Source: an uncultured Bryobacterales bacterium (GTDB lineage Bacteria; Acidobacteriota; Terriglobia; Bryobacterales; UBA6623). Taken from it: DNA of 11,392 nt. The DNA lies in NCBI GenBank assembly GCA_946887065.1, contig CAMPKL010000057.1, positions 1 through 11,392 on the forward strand, written 5' to 3'. The position numbers were made by a program, and so were the translations under genes. Each line of letters opens with the position of its first letter. The stretch's first letter is position 1. The notes beneath the pieces are model-generated. The model had not been told where the DNA came from, did no database searches, and saw only the letters and a program-made list of their open reading frames with translations. Shown here piece by piece: positions 1-10,078 of this stretch.

Positions 1-1
1 G

Positions 2-2290
2 CGGCGCATTCTCGTTTTCACGCCCGGCGAGGAAATGATCGTGCGCGACGGCATTCGCAACGGGGCCAGCTTCGACATCAAGGCCAACGGCTATCTCGAA
101 TGGAACCGTACCGCCACCAGCGCGCAGACGGCCACGGTCGTCATTTCCGGGCAAGAGCATCGCTTTGAGGATGTGCCGACCGGTACGACGGCGGAACAGC
201 TTCGCGACATGTTCGTGAACTCGATCAACAACCGCGAAGGTACCCTGGTTACGGCCCAGGCCATGAATGGACCGGGCATCCCGGCAACGGCGTTTATCCA
301 GTTCAGCGGTGACACGCGGGCAGGGGACATCATCACTCTGCACATCGGCGAGGAGTCGTATTCGGTTGAAATGCTTGGTCCTCCGGCGGACACGGGAGCA
401 TTCATCGCCATCGATAGGTTGCTCTTCGTCTACAACCAAGCGGGAGGTCATCCGGACGTCACCGCGCGGCGGTTGATGTCAAACGTGAATACGCTGCAGC
501 TCATCGCCAATTCGCCGGGCTCGGCCGCCAACGGCATTCCCATCAGCATTGATGTCCCACAGGGCAGCCCCTTGGTGGCGCAATTCCTTAGCGACTTGGG
601 CGAACCGACCGGCGAGACCGAAGGGGAACTCACCGGGGGCCTGTTCCCCGCGTTTGCCTGGCTCACAGCAGTGGCCGGAGGGCGCCCCGGCAATGCCATC
701 ACCATTGAAAACCGCATTTCCGGCAGTACGGCTTCGACCGTCGGCATCACAGTCGGCACGTCGGGAGCTCGCCTGGAGGGCGGGTCGGACGCGCGTTTCC
801 TGCCGCCCGGAACTTTCGCCTCGATCTTCGGACAAGGCTTCGCCGAGCAGGAACTGGTCGCCACTTCCAGCGACAACTCCCTTCCCAAAGAGCTCGGCGG
901 AGTTCGAGTTTACGTTAACGGCATTCAAGCGCCGATTTCTTCGGTCTCCCCCAATCAAATTAATTACCAGGTTCCTTGGGAGATCCTCGAAGACGTGGCC
1001 ATCACCAACACGGGCGTGAGTACCTATGTGTGGCGGCGTCTAGGCGACGGTTCGGTCATCGTTTCCGCTCCTCGCGCCAACCCGGTCACGAATGTGGCGC
1101 CAGGGCTGTTCGCTTTCCCTGGTCCCGAGCCGCGACAAGCTATAGCCGTCCACGCGCAGGAGATTGCAACCGCTGAAGTCGCCATCGCGAACCCCGCCGC
1201 GGCGACTGACGAAGACGTCGACGTGGACGCCGGTGCGACCGTGAGCATTACCGTCCAGGACAAAACCTACTCCTACACGACGCAAACCGGCGACACCTTG
1301 GACAAGGTCCGCGATGCGCTCATTGCTGTGATCAATTCCGGCCAAGGCGACGCCAACGTGACCGCTTCCGCCGGCACGGTCAGTTTCTTCTCGGCCCAAG
1401 CGCGGCTCGAATTCACCGGCGAGCCAGCGGCCGGCGACGTCGTTAATATCGACATCGGCAGCCCCATCCCGGCCGACGACACCAATCCGGATGACGATGA
1501 TGAATCCCTGCGACGCTACTCCTATACGGTCCAGGAAGGCGACAATCTCGTCACGATCCGCAACCTGCTGGTTTTCGATATCAACTCAGGACGCGGCGAC
1601 GCTGACGTTTTCGCGCGAACCGACATCGATTCGTTCGGCGCCGGCATGCAGATCATCGCCCGCCAGTTAGGCGCCCAAACCAATGGGATACGATTCAGAA
1701 CCAGCGTTTCCGCCGGTTCGGGCGTACAGATCCAGACGGAGCAGGACGACGGATTTTTAGTGGGCGGCAGCACCGATCCCGCCGTTAAGCTCTCCGCGCG
1801 CGTAAGCGGTAAAGAGGGAAACAAGATCGCCTTCTCCTCCTCCACCTCCGATGAGACCGTAGTCCGAACGAGCGTCCGGCAACTGACCCTGTGCTGCGGC
1901 AACGAGCCTTTCTCGCTGGTAACGGAAGAAGATCCTGCGGTTCCAGGCGAGATCATCACCCTCTTCGCCTCCGGCCTCGGCCTGACGTCTCCATTGCCCA
2001 GTGCTGCCAACTTGGCGAGCGGCCAACCGACTCCTCTATCGCCCTTGTTCCGCGCGCCGTTCGCATTTTTAGATTTCGTCTCCTCGCTCATAGGCGTCGA
2101 GGAGCGGTCGGCCAGCATTGAGTTCGCCGGGCTGATGCCGGGCTTCGTCGGCGTCTATCAGATCAACCTTAAAGTTTTCGAGGGGTTGCCCGACAATCCT
2201 CGCACGCCGCTCACCATCGCCCAGCGCCAGTTTGTTTCGAACACTGTGACGATTCCCGTCAAGCCGCTGCAGCCTAAGGATCCGGAATGA
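2..2290 (+). CDS. Large secreted-type protein with split TIGR03437 (Solibacter C-terminal) domain, 5' partial
   Basis: The frame is open to the window's left edge, so the ATG at 35 is probably internal and the true start lies upstream; residues below count from that ATG. Two motifs of the TIGR03437 domain are clear. The first half has PPGTFASIFGQGFA (257-270), LPKELGGVRVYVNG (283-296), VSPNQINYQVPWE (304-316) and NVAPGLFAF (353-361). The second half has VPGEIITLFASGLG (636-649), FAGLMPGFVGVYQINLKV (697-714) and SNTVTIPV (735-742). The domain is common at the C-terminus of long exported acidobacterial proteins; its function is unknown. Two inserts (about 33-250 and 401-632) precede the PG...F..GL motifs and resemble each other. 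An acidic run DDDDE (486-490) and a CC pair (620-621) lie in the second insert. The gene overlaps bcp by ATGA. Family call is confident; role is unknown. Confidence 0.8.
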   Translation, partial: RRILVFTPGEEMIVRDGIRNGASFDIKANGYLEWNRTATSAQTATVVISGQEHRFEDVPTGTTAEQLRDMFVNSINNREGTLVTAQAMNGPGIPATAFIQFSGDTRAGDIITLHIGEESYSVEMLGPPADTGAFIAIDRLLFVYNQAGGHPDVTARRLMSNVNTLQLIANSPGSAANGIPISIDVPQGSPLVAQFLSDLGEPTGETEGELTGGLFPAFAWLTAVAGGRPGNAITIENRISGSTASTVGITVGTSGARLEGGSDARFLPPGTFASIFGQGFAEQELVATSSDNSLPKELGGVRVYVNGIQAPISSVSPNQINYQVPWEILEDVAITNTGVSTYVWRRLGDGSVIVSAPRANPVTNVAPGLFAFPGPEPRQAIAVHAQEIATAEVAIANPAAATDEDVDVDAGATVSITVQDKTYSYTTQTGDTLDKVRDALIAVINSGQGDANVTASAGTVSFFSAQARLEFTGEPAAGDVVNIDIGSPIPADDTNPDDDDESLRRYSYTVQEGDNLVTIRNLLVFDINSGRGDADVFARTDIDSFGAGMQIIARQLGAQTNGIRFRTSVSAGSGVQIQTEQDDGFLVGGSTDPAVKLSARVSGKEGNKIAFSSSTSDETVVRTSVRQLTLCCGNEPFSLVTEEDPAVPGEIITLFASGLGLTSPLPSAANLASGQPTPLSPLFRAPFAFLDFVSSLIGVEERSASIEFAGLMPGFVGVYQINLKVFEGLPDNPRTPLTIAQRQFVSNTVTIPVKPLQPKDPE
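131..784 (+). repeat. First copy of a ~220-residue internal protein duplication
   Basis: This encodes residues 33-250. It has three sub-modules: A (33-105), starting ATVVISGQ and running through TGTTAEQLRDMFVNSIN to AGDIITLHIG; B (104-175), running from YSVEML through DVTARRLM to NGIPISI; and E (199-250), with GG...GRPGNAITI. Each aligns by eye with a sub-module of the copy at 1235-1930. The copy ends just before the PPGTFASIFGQGF motif of TIGR03437. The similarity is at protein level; I saw no long identical DNA, so the duplication is old. Confidence 0.6.
1235..1930 (+). repeat. Second copy of the ~220-residue internal protein duplication
   Basis: This encodes residues 401-632. Sub-module A' starts ATVSITVQ and runs through TGDTLDKVRDALIAVINS to AGDVVNIDIG (401-475). 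B' has YSYTVQEGD...VTIRNLLVFDINS...DVFAR...NGIRF (494-556). E' has VGG...KEGNKIAF (576-600). Order and spacing match the first copy, apart from an acidic linker with DDDDE between A' and B'. The copy ends just before VPGEIITLFASGLG, the second-half motif of TIGR03437. Confidence 0.6.
2276..2280 (+). promoter_or_regulatory. Ribosome binding site of bcp
   Basis: AAGGA lies 6 nt before the ATG at 2287 and inside the end of the upstream gene. It supports the ATGA-overlap start and translational coupling with the upstream gene. Confidence 0.6.
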
Positions 2291-2739
2291 TCAAGATCGG
2301 CGCTACGGCTCCCGACTTCACCGCGCCGACCGACGGCGGCGGTACGGTTCGTCTCAAGGACCTGCGCGGCAAGAAGGTGGTGCTGTACTTCTACCCGAAG
2401 GACAATACTCCCGGCTGCACCACCGAATCCTGCGACTTTCGCGACGCGCAGGCGAAGTTTGAGGCCAAAGACGCCGTCATCCTCGGCGTCAGCCCGGACA
2501 GCGTCAAGTCGCACGATAAGTTCAAGGAAAAGTTCGACCTGCCCTTCACTTTGATCAGCGACGAAGACCACAAGATCGCCGAGGCGTATGGAGTCTGGCA
2601 GGAGAAGTCCATGTATGGCCGCAAGTACATGGGCATTCAGCGCTCGACTTTCGTCATCGACGAAAAGGGCAAAATCGCCGCAATATACGACAAGGTGAAG
2701 GTCACGGGACACGTCGCGGACGTGCTCGGGAAAGTCTAA
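2287..2739 (+). CDS. bcp: Thiol peroxidase, Bcp/PrxQ-type peroxiredoxin
   Basis: This 150-residue protein is a full-length atypical peroxiredoxin of the Bcp/PrxQ class, which reduces hydrogen peroxide and organic hydroperoxides in the cytoplasm using thioredoxin. The motif YFYPKDNTPGCTTESC places the peroxidatic cysteine at C44 and the likely resolving cysteine at C49, the five-residue spacing of E. coli Bcp (C45/C50). The conserved Arg is R119 in GIQRSTFVID. There is no signal peptide. The start ATG overlaps the previous gene's stop (ATGA) and has an AAGGA site 6 nt upstream, so the two are probably translated together. The merR promoter begins 9 nt after its stop, so bcp need not share a transcript with the metal operon, although read-through is possible. 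Family assignment is very sure. Confidence 0.95.
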   Translation: MIKIGATAPDFTAPTDGGGTVRLKDLRGKKVVLYFYPKDNTPGCTTESCDFRDAQAKFEAKDAVILGVSPDSVKSHDKFKEKFDLPFTLISDEDHKIAEAYGVWQEKSMYGRKYMGIQRSTFVIDEKGKIAAIYDKVKVTGHVADVLGKV

Positions 2740-2747
2740 AATAACCC

Positions 2748-2785
2748 TTGACTCTGTAGTCAGCTTCAGGGTTTAGACTAAGGTC
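2748..2785 (+). promoter_or_regulatory. MerR-type promoter with operator dyad
   Basis: A -35 box TTGACT (2748-2753) is followed by an imperfect dyad, ACTCTGTAG (2751-2759), TCAG, CTTCAGGGT (2764-2772), with 7 of 9 positions complementary. A -10-like TTAGAC/TAGACT begins at 2773/2774. The 19-20 bp spacer holding a dyad is the hallmark of promoters controlled by metal-responsive MerR proteins, which underwind the long spacer. The predicted transcription start (about 2785-2787) falls on the first codon of the regulator, so the mRNA is probably leaderless. The promoter would drive merR and copA together. Confidence 0.75.
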
Positions 2786-3237
2786 ATGGCGATGGCCAAG
2801 ACCCGAAACCAATACCTGAAGATCGGCGAGATCTCCCGCGACAGCGGCGTCGGCGTTGAGGCGCTGCGCTTCTACGAAAGCCGCGGGCTCATCGAACCCG
2901 CGGCGCGAACGCAGTCCGGCTATCGGCTGTACGATACCGGCGTCTTCAGCCGTCTCAGCTTCATCAAGAAGGCGCAATCGATCGGTTTCACGCTCGATGA
3001 AATCGCGCACATCATCTCTGACTCAACCGACGGCAACATGCCCTGCGCCGACGTCCGCCGTCTCGCCGCGGAGAAGCTAGGGGCTCTGGACGAACGCATC
3101 CGGCAGTTACAGCGGTATCGCCGGGAGCTGCGCCGGACGGTCGACGCCTGGGAGCGGCAGGGCGAAGCTGAAGGGGAAGTCTGCGGGCTGATTGAGGGCT
3201 TATCGGGTAATGGGATGAAGGTTCCAAGGAGCAAGCT

Positions 3238-3241
<4 letters not shown>
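2786..3241 (+). CDS. MerR-family metal-responsive transcriptional regulator
   Basis: The 151-residue length and layout are typical of metal-sensing MerR proteins. A winged helix-turn-helix runs from about residue 11 to 80, with [21 protein letters not shown] and SGYRLYD. A long dimerisation helix follows (about 88-124), then a C-terminal metal loop. Cysteines are C87 (MPCADVRR, aligned with MerR C82/ZntR C79) and C133 (EVCGLIEGL, aligned with MerR C126). The position matching MerR C117 is not Cys. CueR-type Cu(I) sensors normally lack the first Cys, so the metal cannot be read simply from the residues, though the cotranscribed copper ATPase favours Cu(I) or Ag(I). ATG 2786 coincides with the predicted transcript start; ATG 2792 is an alternative, with AAGG 8 nt upstream. 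The stop overlaps the copA start (ATGA). Confidence 0.9.
3226..3231 (+). promoter_or_regulatory. Ribosome binding site of copA
   Basis: AAGGAG sits 6 nt before the ATG at 3238, within the last codons of the merR-family gene. It fixes the copA start and lets the ATPase be translated strongly from the shared mRNA, while the regulator itself lacks a leader. Confidence 0.75.
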
Positions 3242-5726
<2,485 letters not shown>

Positions 5727-5730
<4 letters not shown>

Positions 5731-6770
5731 TAGAGCGGGTGACCATCGAGGCGAACTTTGGTGATGCGATAGGCGTCGCGATCCCATTCCAAATCGAAAT
5801 CGCAAATGGCCGGATAGGCAAGATGCGCGAGCGCGGCGGGCACGGCCGGAATCTTCAGCGCCAGCCCCTCGAAATCCAACACAAGATCGGCCTCCACGCC
5901 GCGCACGTAGCGCGCATGCGAACGAACGGTGAGTTGCGATCGTCCGCCTAGCGGCGCCGCCGGTCCCGGCGCCAACAGTTCGGCGATCTGGGCTTCAATT
6001 AGCGGCTGCACATCGGCGTTCGACTTGCGCTGCGGCAGTTGATCAAAGGCAACCAGCGGGACACTCGTTTCGCCCAGCCGCTTCAGCCGTATGCGGCGAT
6101 ACTCGACGCGCATCGGCGGGCCCACGTGCACCTGGACGCCGATCATCCCCCGGCGCTGTCCGGCGCCGCGGTCGTTGTCGACGGCTTCGGCGAAGAGGCG
6201 GCCATTGAAATACTGTTGGATGTGATTGCCGCGCGCCACAATACGCACGGCGTTCCAGTCGTCTTCTTTCCGTATGTAGGCTTGCAGGTCCGCCGGCGCT
6301 GCGAAACGCTCTATAACGGTTGCGGCCTGATTTGCTTCGACGACCGTCTTCTGCCCGCGCAGCGCGAGAAACGTCCGTCCGCGTTCCTCATAGACATTGC
6401 CTGTGTAACTATCGCCGCCGTGTATATCCGCCTGATAACCGCGCATGGCGAACGGAACGCCCGGAACCTCAATCGACCGATAGTTGATGCCGCTGTTGCC
6501 TGAATTCGAGATCCGGTACTCCAAGCGCAAGTCGAAGTCCGCGACCTCGGCGCCGCGCCACATGATGAATGTGTTGCGTTCGAGGATGGTCTCGGGCGTG
6601 ACGATGCCGACTAGCTTGCCGTCTTCGACGCTCCAGTACTTGGCGTCGCCATCCCAACCATCGAGCGACAGGCCATCGAATATCATTTCGAAGCCCGGCT
6701 CGGGCGGTTCTTGAGCGACTGCCGGCAGAGCCAGCAGGCAAAGGATCGTGGTAGCGCGAATCAAGTGCAT
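5727..6770 (-). CDS. Secreted DUF1080 (3-keto-disaccharide hydrolase-like) protein
   Basis: This 347-residue protein begins with a Sec signal peptide ([20 protein letters not shown], cleavage near 19-20, no lipobox Cys). The frame stays open upstream to 7004, but that stretch is antisense-like and overlaps the receptor gene, so I chose the ATG that starts the signal peptide; it has no clear ribosome site. Residues 27-232 fit the DUF1080 laminin-G-like fold: [24 protein letters not shown] (89-99), [36 protein letters not shown] (170-190) and [22 protein letters not shown]. Some DUF1080 members hydrolyse 3-keto-glycosides. Residues about 233-347 form an extension I do not recognise. The gene follows the TonB receptor by 29 nt and is probably in its operon. 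Substrate unknown. Confidence 0.85.
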
Positions 6771-6799
6771 CGCGCACAGTGTACTGCGCTTCTTAGGCT

Positions 6800-9472
6800 T
6801 TAGAACACAAGACTCAGCGTGAACTGGAAGGTCCGCCCGTCGTTCAGCGTGTTGGTGATTTGCCCGAAATTGCTTTCGGTTAAGGTCGATCCGGGCTCTT
6901 CGAATTGCGCGTGGTTCAGCAGGTTCAGCGATTCGGCCTGGAAGCGCATCAGCATATCGCCCCGTAGGGCGAACTGCCGAGTCAGCGCCAAGTTCACGTT
7001 CCAAACGCCGTCTTTGCGGAACGTATTGCGGCCCAGCGTGCCTGCGGCTTGGTCGACGGATTGGAAGGCGAATGCCGAAAAAGGCATCAAGGCTTGAGAT
7101 TTGTCCGGATGATCCGTTTTCGCGCCCAGTACCGACGGGTCGATCACATTGGGCCGATCCGAACTTGCTCCGTCCAAGTTGCCGAAGCCTGGTCCGTCGC
7201 TGCCGCTGCGCAGCGAAAACGGGCTTCCCGACTTGAGCAGCAACACGCCGTTCAACTGCCAGGCCCCGGTAAGCCGGTCGAAGAAATGATTGCCGGTCCC
7301 GTCCCGGGGAGTCTCGTACAAGGCATTCAGCAGGAACGCGTGCGGCTGATCGAAATCGCTTGGTCCCTTCATGGTCCCGAACACGTCGAATTCGTCCGGG
7401 CTCTGGCTCTCACCGCGCGCATCGCTTCCAGCAGCGGTGCCGGTGTAGTTGGCGCCCAAGTCGATCGCTTTGCTCCACCAGTAAGAGGCATCGACATTCA
7501 AGCCCGCCCAGTTCGGCACGCGCAGCGTAATCTTCGCCGCATCATAAAAACCGCGCGACCCGTTCAGTATGCGGTAGACGTCGCTGTACCGCGCATCCGG
7601 GCGCCGTTCGTTGACGTTCGATGTCGTCGACTCCACGCCTGGGATATTCCGCGCCCGATTTTCCGTCCAAGCCGTCAGAAGCTTATGGGAGCGACTGCCC
7701 ACGTAACCCAGTTCCAAGACCCAGTCTTGATAAGGCCGCACTTCCCAAGTGAAGTTGTATTGGTGCGAATAAGGAGTCGCGAGTTCAGAATCCAGCAGGA
7801 ACAGATCGGAACGCGCGTTCGGGTCGAGATCGGCGGGGTTGAAATCTTTCAGCGGGTCCGCCAAATCCGGCGCGTTTAGATTCAGCCGCAGAGTCCCCGG
7901 CGGATTGAAGCGAACTTGCATGAAGGTCGCCGAGAAGATCTCGCCGTACTGCAATCCGTACGATGCGCGAATGACGCCCCACTTGTCGCTCATCCGGTAG
8001 GCGAAACCGAAACTCGGCGCCAGGTTATTACAATCGCAGCCGTAGGGAATCGCGCTCAGTTGGTTCACTTCCGTCGGCGAGGGAGCAATCCCGTACCGCA
8101 GCCCAGTGTTCAACGTCAGCCGCGAGGAAGCGCGCCAAACGTCCCCCACAAACAACGACTGGGTCCAAACCCGGAATCCGCGATGCGAATTGCCGATCGC
8201 CTGGCGGTACCCGCTGGGAGTTCCAGCCAAGACGTTCTCGATGCGGCTGCGGCCGAAGTCCGCGCGAAAACTAAACGCGCCGCGGTTGTCGTTGCTCTCG
8301 AATCCATTGAGCTGCCGCCGCATAACTTCGAATCCCGCATTCAGCGTGTGATTGCCGCTGGTCCGCTGCAGGCGTCCCGCGTAACGGAACGTATTCTGAG
8401 CGCGATCAAGAGGAACGCTCGACGTCGGTCCCAGCGATTCCAAGGTGCGGCTGAATAAAAAAGTAGGCCCGAACCAACCCTCGTCCTGCTCCAGAACCGA
8501 ACTCACTCTGGCGTAGCCGACCGAAAAATCCGTTGTCGTCGCCGGATTCCAGGCACGGCTCCAGGTCGTTCTCGCATCATGATTTTTTGTCGTTGTATTC
8601 GGGTTCTGACCGGCCACCAACTGGAAGGCGTCGACCGCCTGCAAAGTCAGGTTGTAGCGCAAGATGAACCGATCCTTCGTACTCGCATCTTGCTCAAATG
8701 TCGCGCCGGCTCGATTGTCGTCGATGTTCTGCTGGTCGTTGGTGTTGAGCGCGCGGCTGCTAATGTCGGTGCGGTTGGGCAACTCAGCCGGGTAGCCCGC
8801 CAAAATCCGTTGGACGATCGCCAAAGTCGCCGGATCCGTGGCCGTTGGCGTCCTCTCGTCCGCGGCCGGCACCAGGACATTGCCGTTCACCTGGCCGCGC
8901 AACTTTCTCTGTCCGCCCGTGAGGGTCAAGAAGCCGCCCGTCCACAGCGGCGTCGTCAGCGTTCCGCCATAGTCGTTCGAGCGCGATGGCTGCACGTTGC
9001 CCACCTGGAAGAAGGAGCGTGCGCTAAAAATGCTGTTATTGTGCGTCCAGCTGGCCGAGCCGTGGACGCTGCTTGAGGCGGTGTTGCTGACGTGCAAAGG
9101 AGAAGACGGAGAGCCGCCGAACTCGCTGCCGAAGTACTCGCGCTCGGCTTGGAACTCCTCGACGATCGTCGCCGTCGTGCCCATCCGAGTGTTGAGTTCC
9201 TTCAGGACGTTATTGTCGATCAACGTAAGGCTGACATTCTCGTTGCGGCGGCCTTCGCCGCTGGCCGTGTCCACCTGACCCAGCAGATTTAATTCCGTGC
9301 GTTGCGAAGCCTCTGAAGATTCGACTTGTTCCGCTCCAGGCTGTTCGGCTTCCGACGACGTCGAAGCGGGCTCCGAGGGCGTCTGTTCCTGCCCCGCCAG
9401 CACGGTCGCCAGGGACATAAACAGGATGGCCCGAGCCATCATCGGAGCGAAACGGCGACCTGACGAGTACAC
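6800..9472 (-). CDS. TonB-dependent receptor, acidobacterial type, lacking N-terminal carboxypeptidase-like domain
   Basis: This 890-residue outer-membrane protein has a signal peptide (MMARAILFMSLATVLAGQ from residue 11), then a Ser/Glu/Pro-rich stretch (31-57). A plug-like region follows (LNLLGQ, NENVSLTLIDNNVLKELN, GTTATIVEEF, FFQVG, NDYGGTL). The barrel is rich in aromatic strands, including a GCDCNN motif near the middle and YVGSRSHKL, and ends in a C-terminal Phe (FQFTLSLVF), the outer-membrane insertion signal. Many acidobacterial receptors of this kind carry an N-terminal carboxypeptidase-regulatory-like domain and exceed 1000 residues; none is visible here. I see no clear TonB box. 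The start is unsure: GTG 9472 gives the longest frame, while ATG 9442 or 9439 would give a more normal signal peptide; none has a good ribosome site. DUF1080 lies 29 nt downstream. The ligand cannot be predicted. Confidence 0.88.
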   Translation of the reverse strand: MYSSGRRFAPMMARAILFMSLATVLAGQEQTPSEPASTSSEAEQPGAEQVESSEASQRTELNLLGQVDTASGEGRRNENVSLTLIDNNVLKELNTRMGTTATIVEEFQAEREYFGSEFGGSPSSPLHVSNTASSSVHGSASWTHNNSIFSARSFFQVGNVQPSRSNDYGGTLTTPLWTGGFLTLTGGQRKLRGQVNGNVLVPAADERTPTATDPATLAIVQRILAGYPAELPNRTDISSRALNTNDQQNIDDNRAGATFEQDASTKDRFILRYNLTLQAVDAFQLVAGQNPNTTTKNHDARTTWSRAWNPATTTDFSVGYARVSSVLEQDEGWFGPTFLFSRTLESLGPTSSVPLDRAQNTFRYAGRLQRTSGNHTLNAGFEVMRRQLNGFESNDNRGAFSFRADFGRSRIENVLAGTPSGYRQAIGNSHRGFRVWTQSLFVGDVWRASSRLTLNTGLRYGIAPSPTEVNQLSAIPYGCDCNNLAPSFGFAYRMSDKWGVIRASYGLQYGEIFSATFMQVRFNPPGTLRLNLNAPDLADPLKDFNPADLDPNARSDLFLLDSELATPYSHQYNFTWEVRPYQDWVLELGYVGSRSHKLLTAWTENRARNIPGVESTTSNVNERRPDARYSDVYRILNGSRGFYDAAKITLRVPNWAGLNVDASYWWSKAIDLGANYTGTAAGSDARGESQSPDEFDVFGTMKGPSDFDQPHAFLLNALYETPRDGTGNHFFDRLTGAWQLNGVLLLKSGSPFSLRSGSDGPGFGNLDGASSDRPNVIDPSVLGAKTDHPDKSQALMPFSAFAFQSVDQAAGTLGRNTFRKDGVWNVNLALTRQFALRGDMLMRFQAESLNLLNHAQFEEPGSTLTESNFGQITNTLNDGRTFQFTLSLVF

Positions 9473-9613
9473 CCTGCCATCTTACCCCGCGCTCGCTGAG
9501 GCCCGTCCCAACCTGCGGTAAACGGGAGACTTAATGCCTTGTGTAGGTAAGGAAGATCACGACCGCTGGGCAACATGTGGCAAAATACCGTGGTCGTATC
9601 CCAGGAGGAATCT
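9473..9613. other. Divergent intergenic region, receptor operon / ridA-like gene
   Basis: These 141 nt separate two divergent genes and should hold both promoters. On the minus strand a TAAGAT lies about 9 nt before the GTG 9472 start, but no -35 sits at a normal distance. On the plus strand I find no convincing -35/-10 pair. I see no long dyad or riboswitch-like structure. Confidence 0.35.
9603..9608 (+). promoter_or_regulatory. Ribosome binding site of the ridA-family gene
   Basis: A perfect AGGAGG ends 5 nt before the ATG at 9614. It decides the start against the upstream in-frame ATG at 9575 and makes the Tat signal the true N-terminus. Confidence 0.85.
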
Positions 9614-10075
9614 ATGGCCAACACCACGCGTCGCAACATTCTCAAGAATGGAACCCTCGCGGCCGCCGCGGCAGGTGCCGTCGCCGCTCCCGCCGCCGCT
9701 CAAGAGGCGCCCAAGAAAGTCGTTCATTATCGCAACGGCAGAAAGCCCGACAACACGCCCTTGTTCAACCGCGCCGTCTCCTTCGGCAACTTGCTGTTTA
9801 TTTCGGGGGTCGGCGCGCACGTCGAGGGCGACATCAAGTCCCACACGAAGATCGTCCTCGACGAGATACAGGCCGACCTGGAGCGCTGCGGCTCCTCCAT
9901 GGAAAAGGTCCTCAAGTGCAATGTGTACTTGAATAGCCTCGACGACTATGCGGGCATGAATGAGGTCTTCCGCGGGCGCTTTGGCGACGAACCGGGCGTA
10001 CGCACGACCATCGCAGCAGCGGGGGGCATCCCCGGCGACTCGCTGGTCGAGATCGACGTGATCGCCTATATCTAA
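9614..10075 (+). CDS. RidA/YjgF-family protein with Tat signal peptide
   Basis: The protein has 153 residues. The N-terminus TTRRNILKNG, followed by an Ala-rich stretch ending in AAAQ (27-30), is a twin-arginine signal, so the mature protein probably begins near residue 31 and is exported folded. Residues about 45-153 are a single RidA domain: FNRAVSFGNLLFISG (51-65), a helix with LDEIQADLERCGSSMEKVLKC, YLNSLDDYAGMNEVF, and GVRTT with R130 aligned with the key Arg105 of E. coli RidA. E146 in LVEIDVIAY aligns with the conserved acidic residue. RidA deaminates reactive enamines/imines in the cytoplasm; for an exported relative the substrate is unknown. A perfect AGGAGG fixes the start. It meets the DUF937 gene tail to tail with a 3-nt gap. 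Confidence 0.88.
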   Translation: MANTTRRNILKNGTLAAAAAGAVAAPAAAQEAPKKVVHYRNGRKPDNTPLFNRAVSFGNLLFISGVGAHVEGDIKSHTKIVLDEIQADLERCGSSMEKVLKCNVYLNSLDDYAGMNEVFRGRFGDEPGVRTTIAAAGGIPGDSLVEIDVIAYI

Positions 10076-10078
10076 CGG

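Noticed and set aside
1265..1570. LysM-like strings (YTTQTGDTL, YTVQEGDNL) in the TIGR03437 protein
   Set aside because: They resemble the start of LysM but lack the following LysM helices and YPGQ.L.IP ending; they align better with the internal repeats.
6771..7004. N-terminal extension of the DUF1080 gene
   Set aside because: The open frame extends upstream but overlaps the receptor's C-terminal codons and places 78 residues before a clear signal peptide; the start at 6770 fits export.
7049..7879. 276-codon open frame on the plus strand
   Set aside because: It is antisense to the barrel of the TonB-dependent receptor; its protein is Arg/Val-rich with no family feature, as expected from the opposite strand of a GC-rich gene.
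9575..9613. Upstream ATG for the RidA-family protein
   Set aside because: AGGAGG lies downstream of it and 5 nt before ATG 9614, and the twin-arginine signal then sits at the N-terminus.
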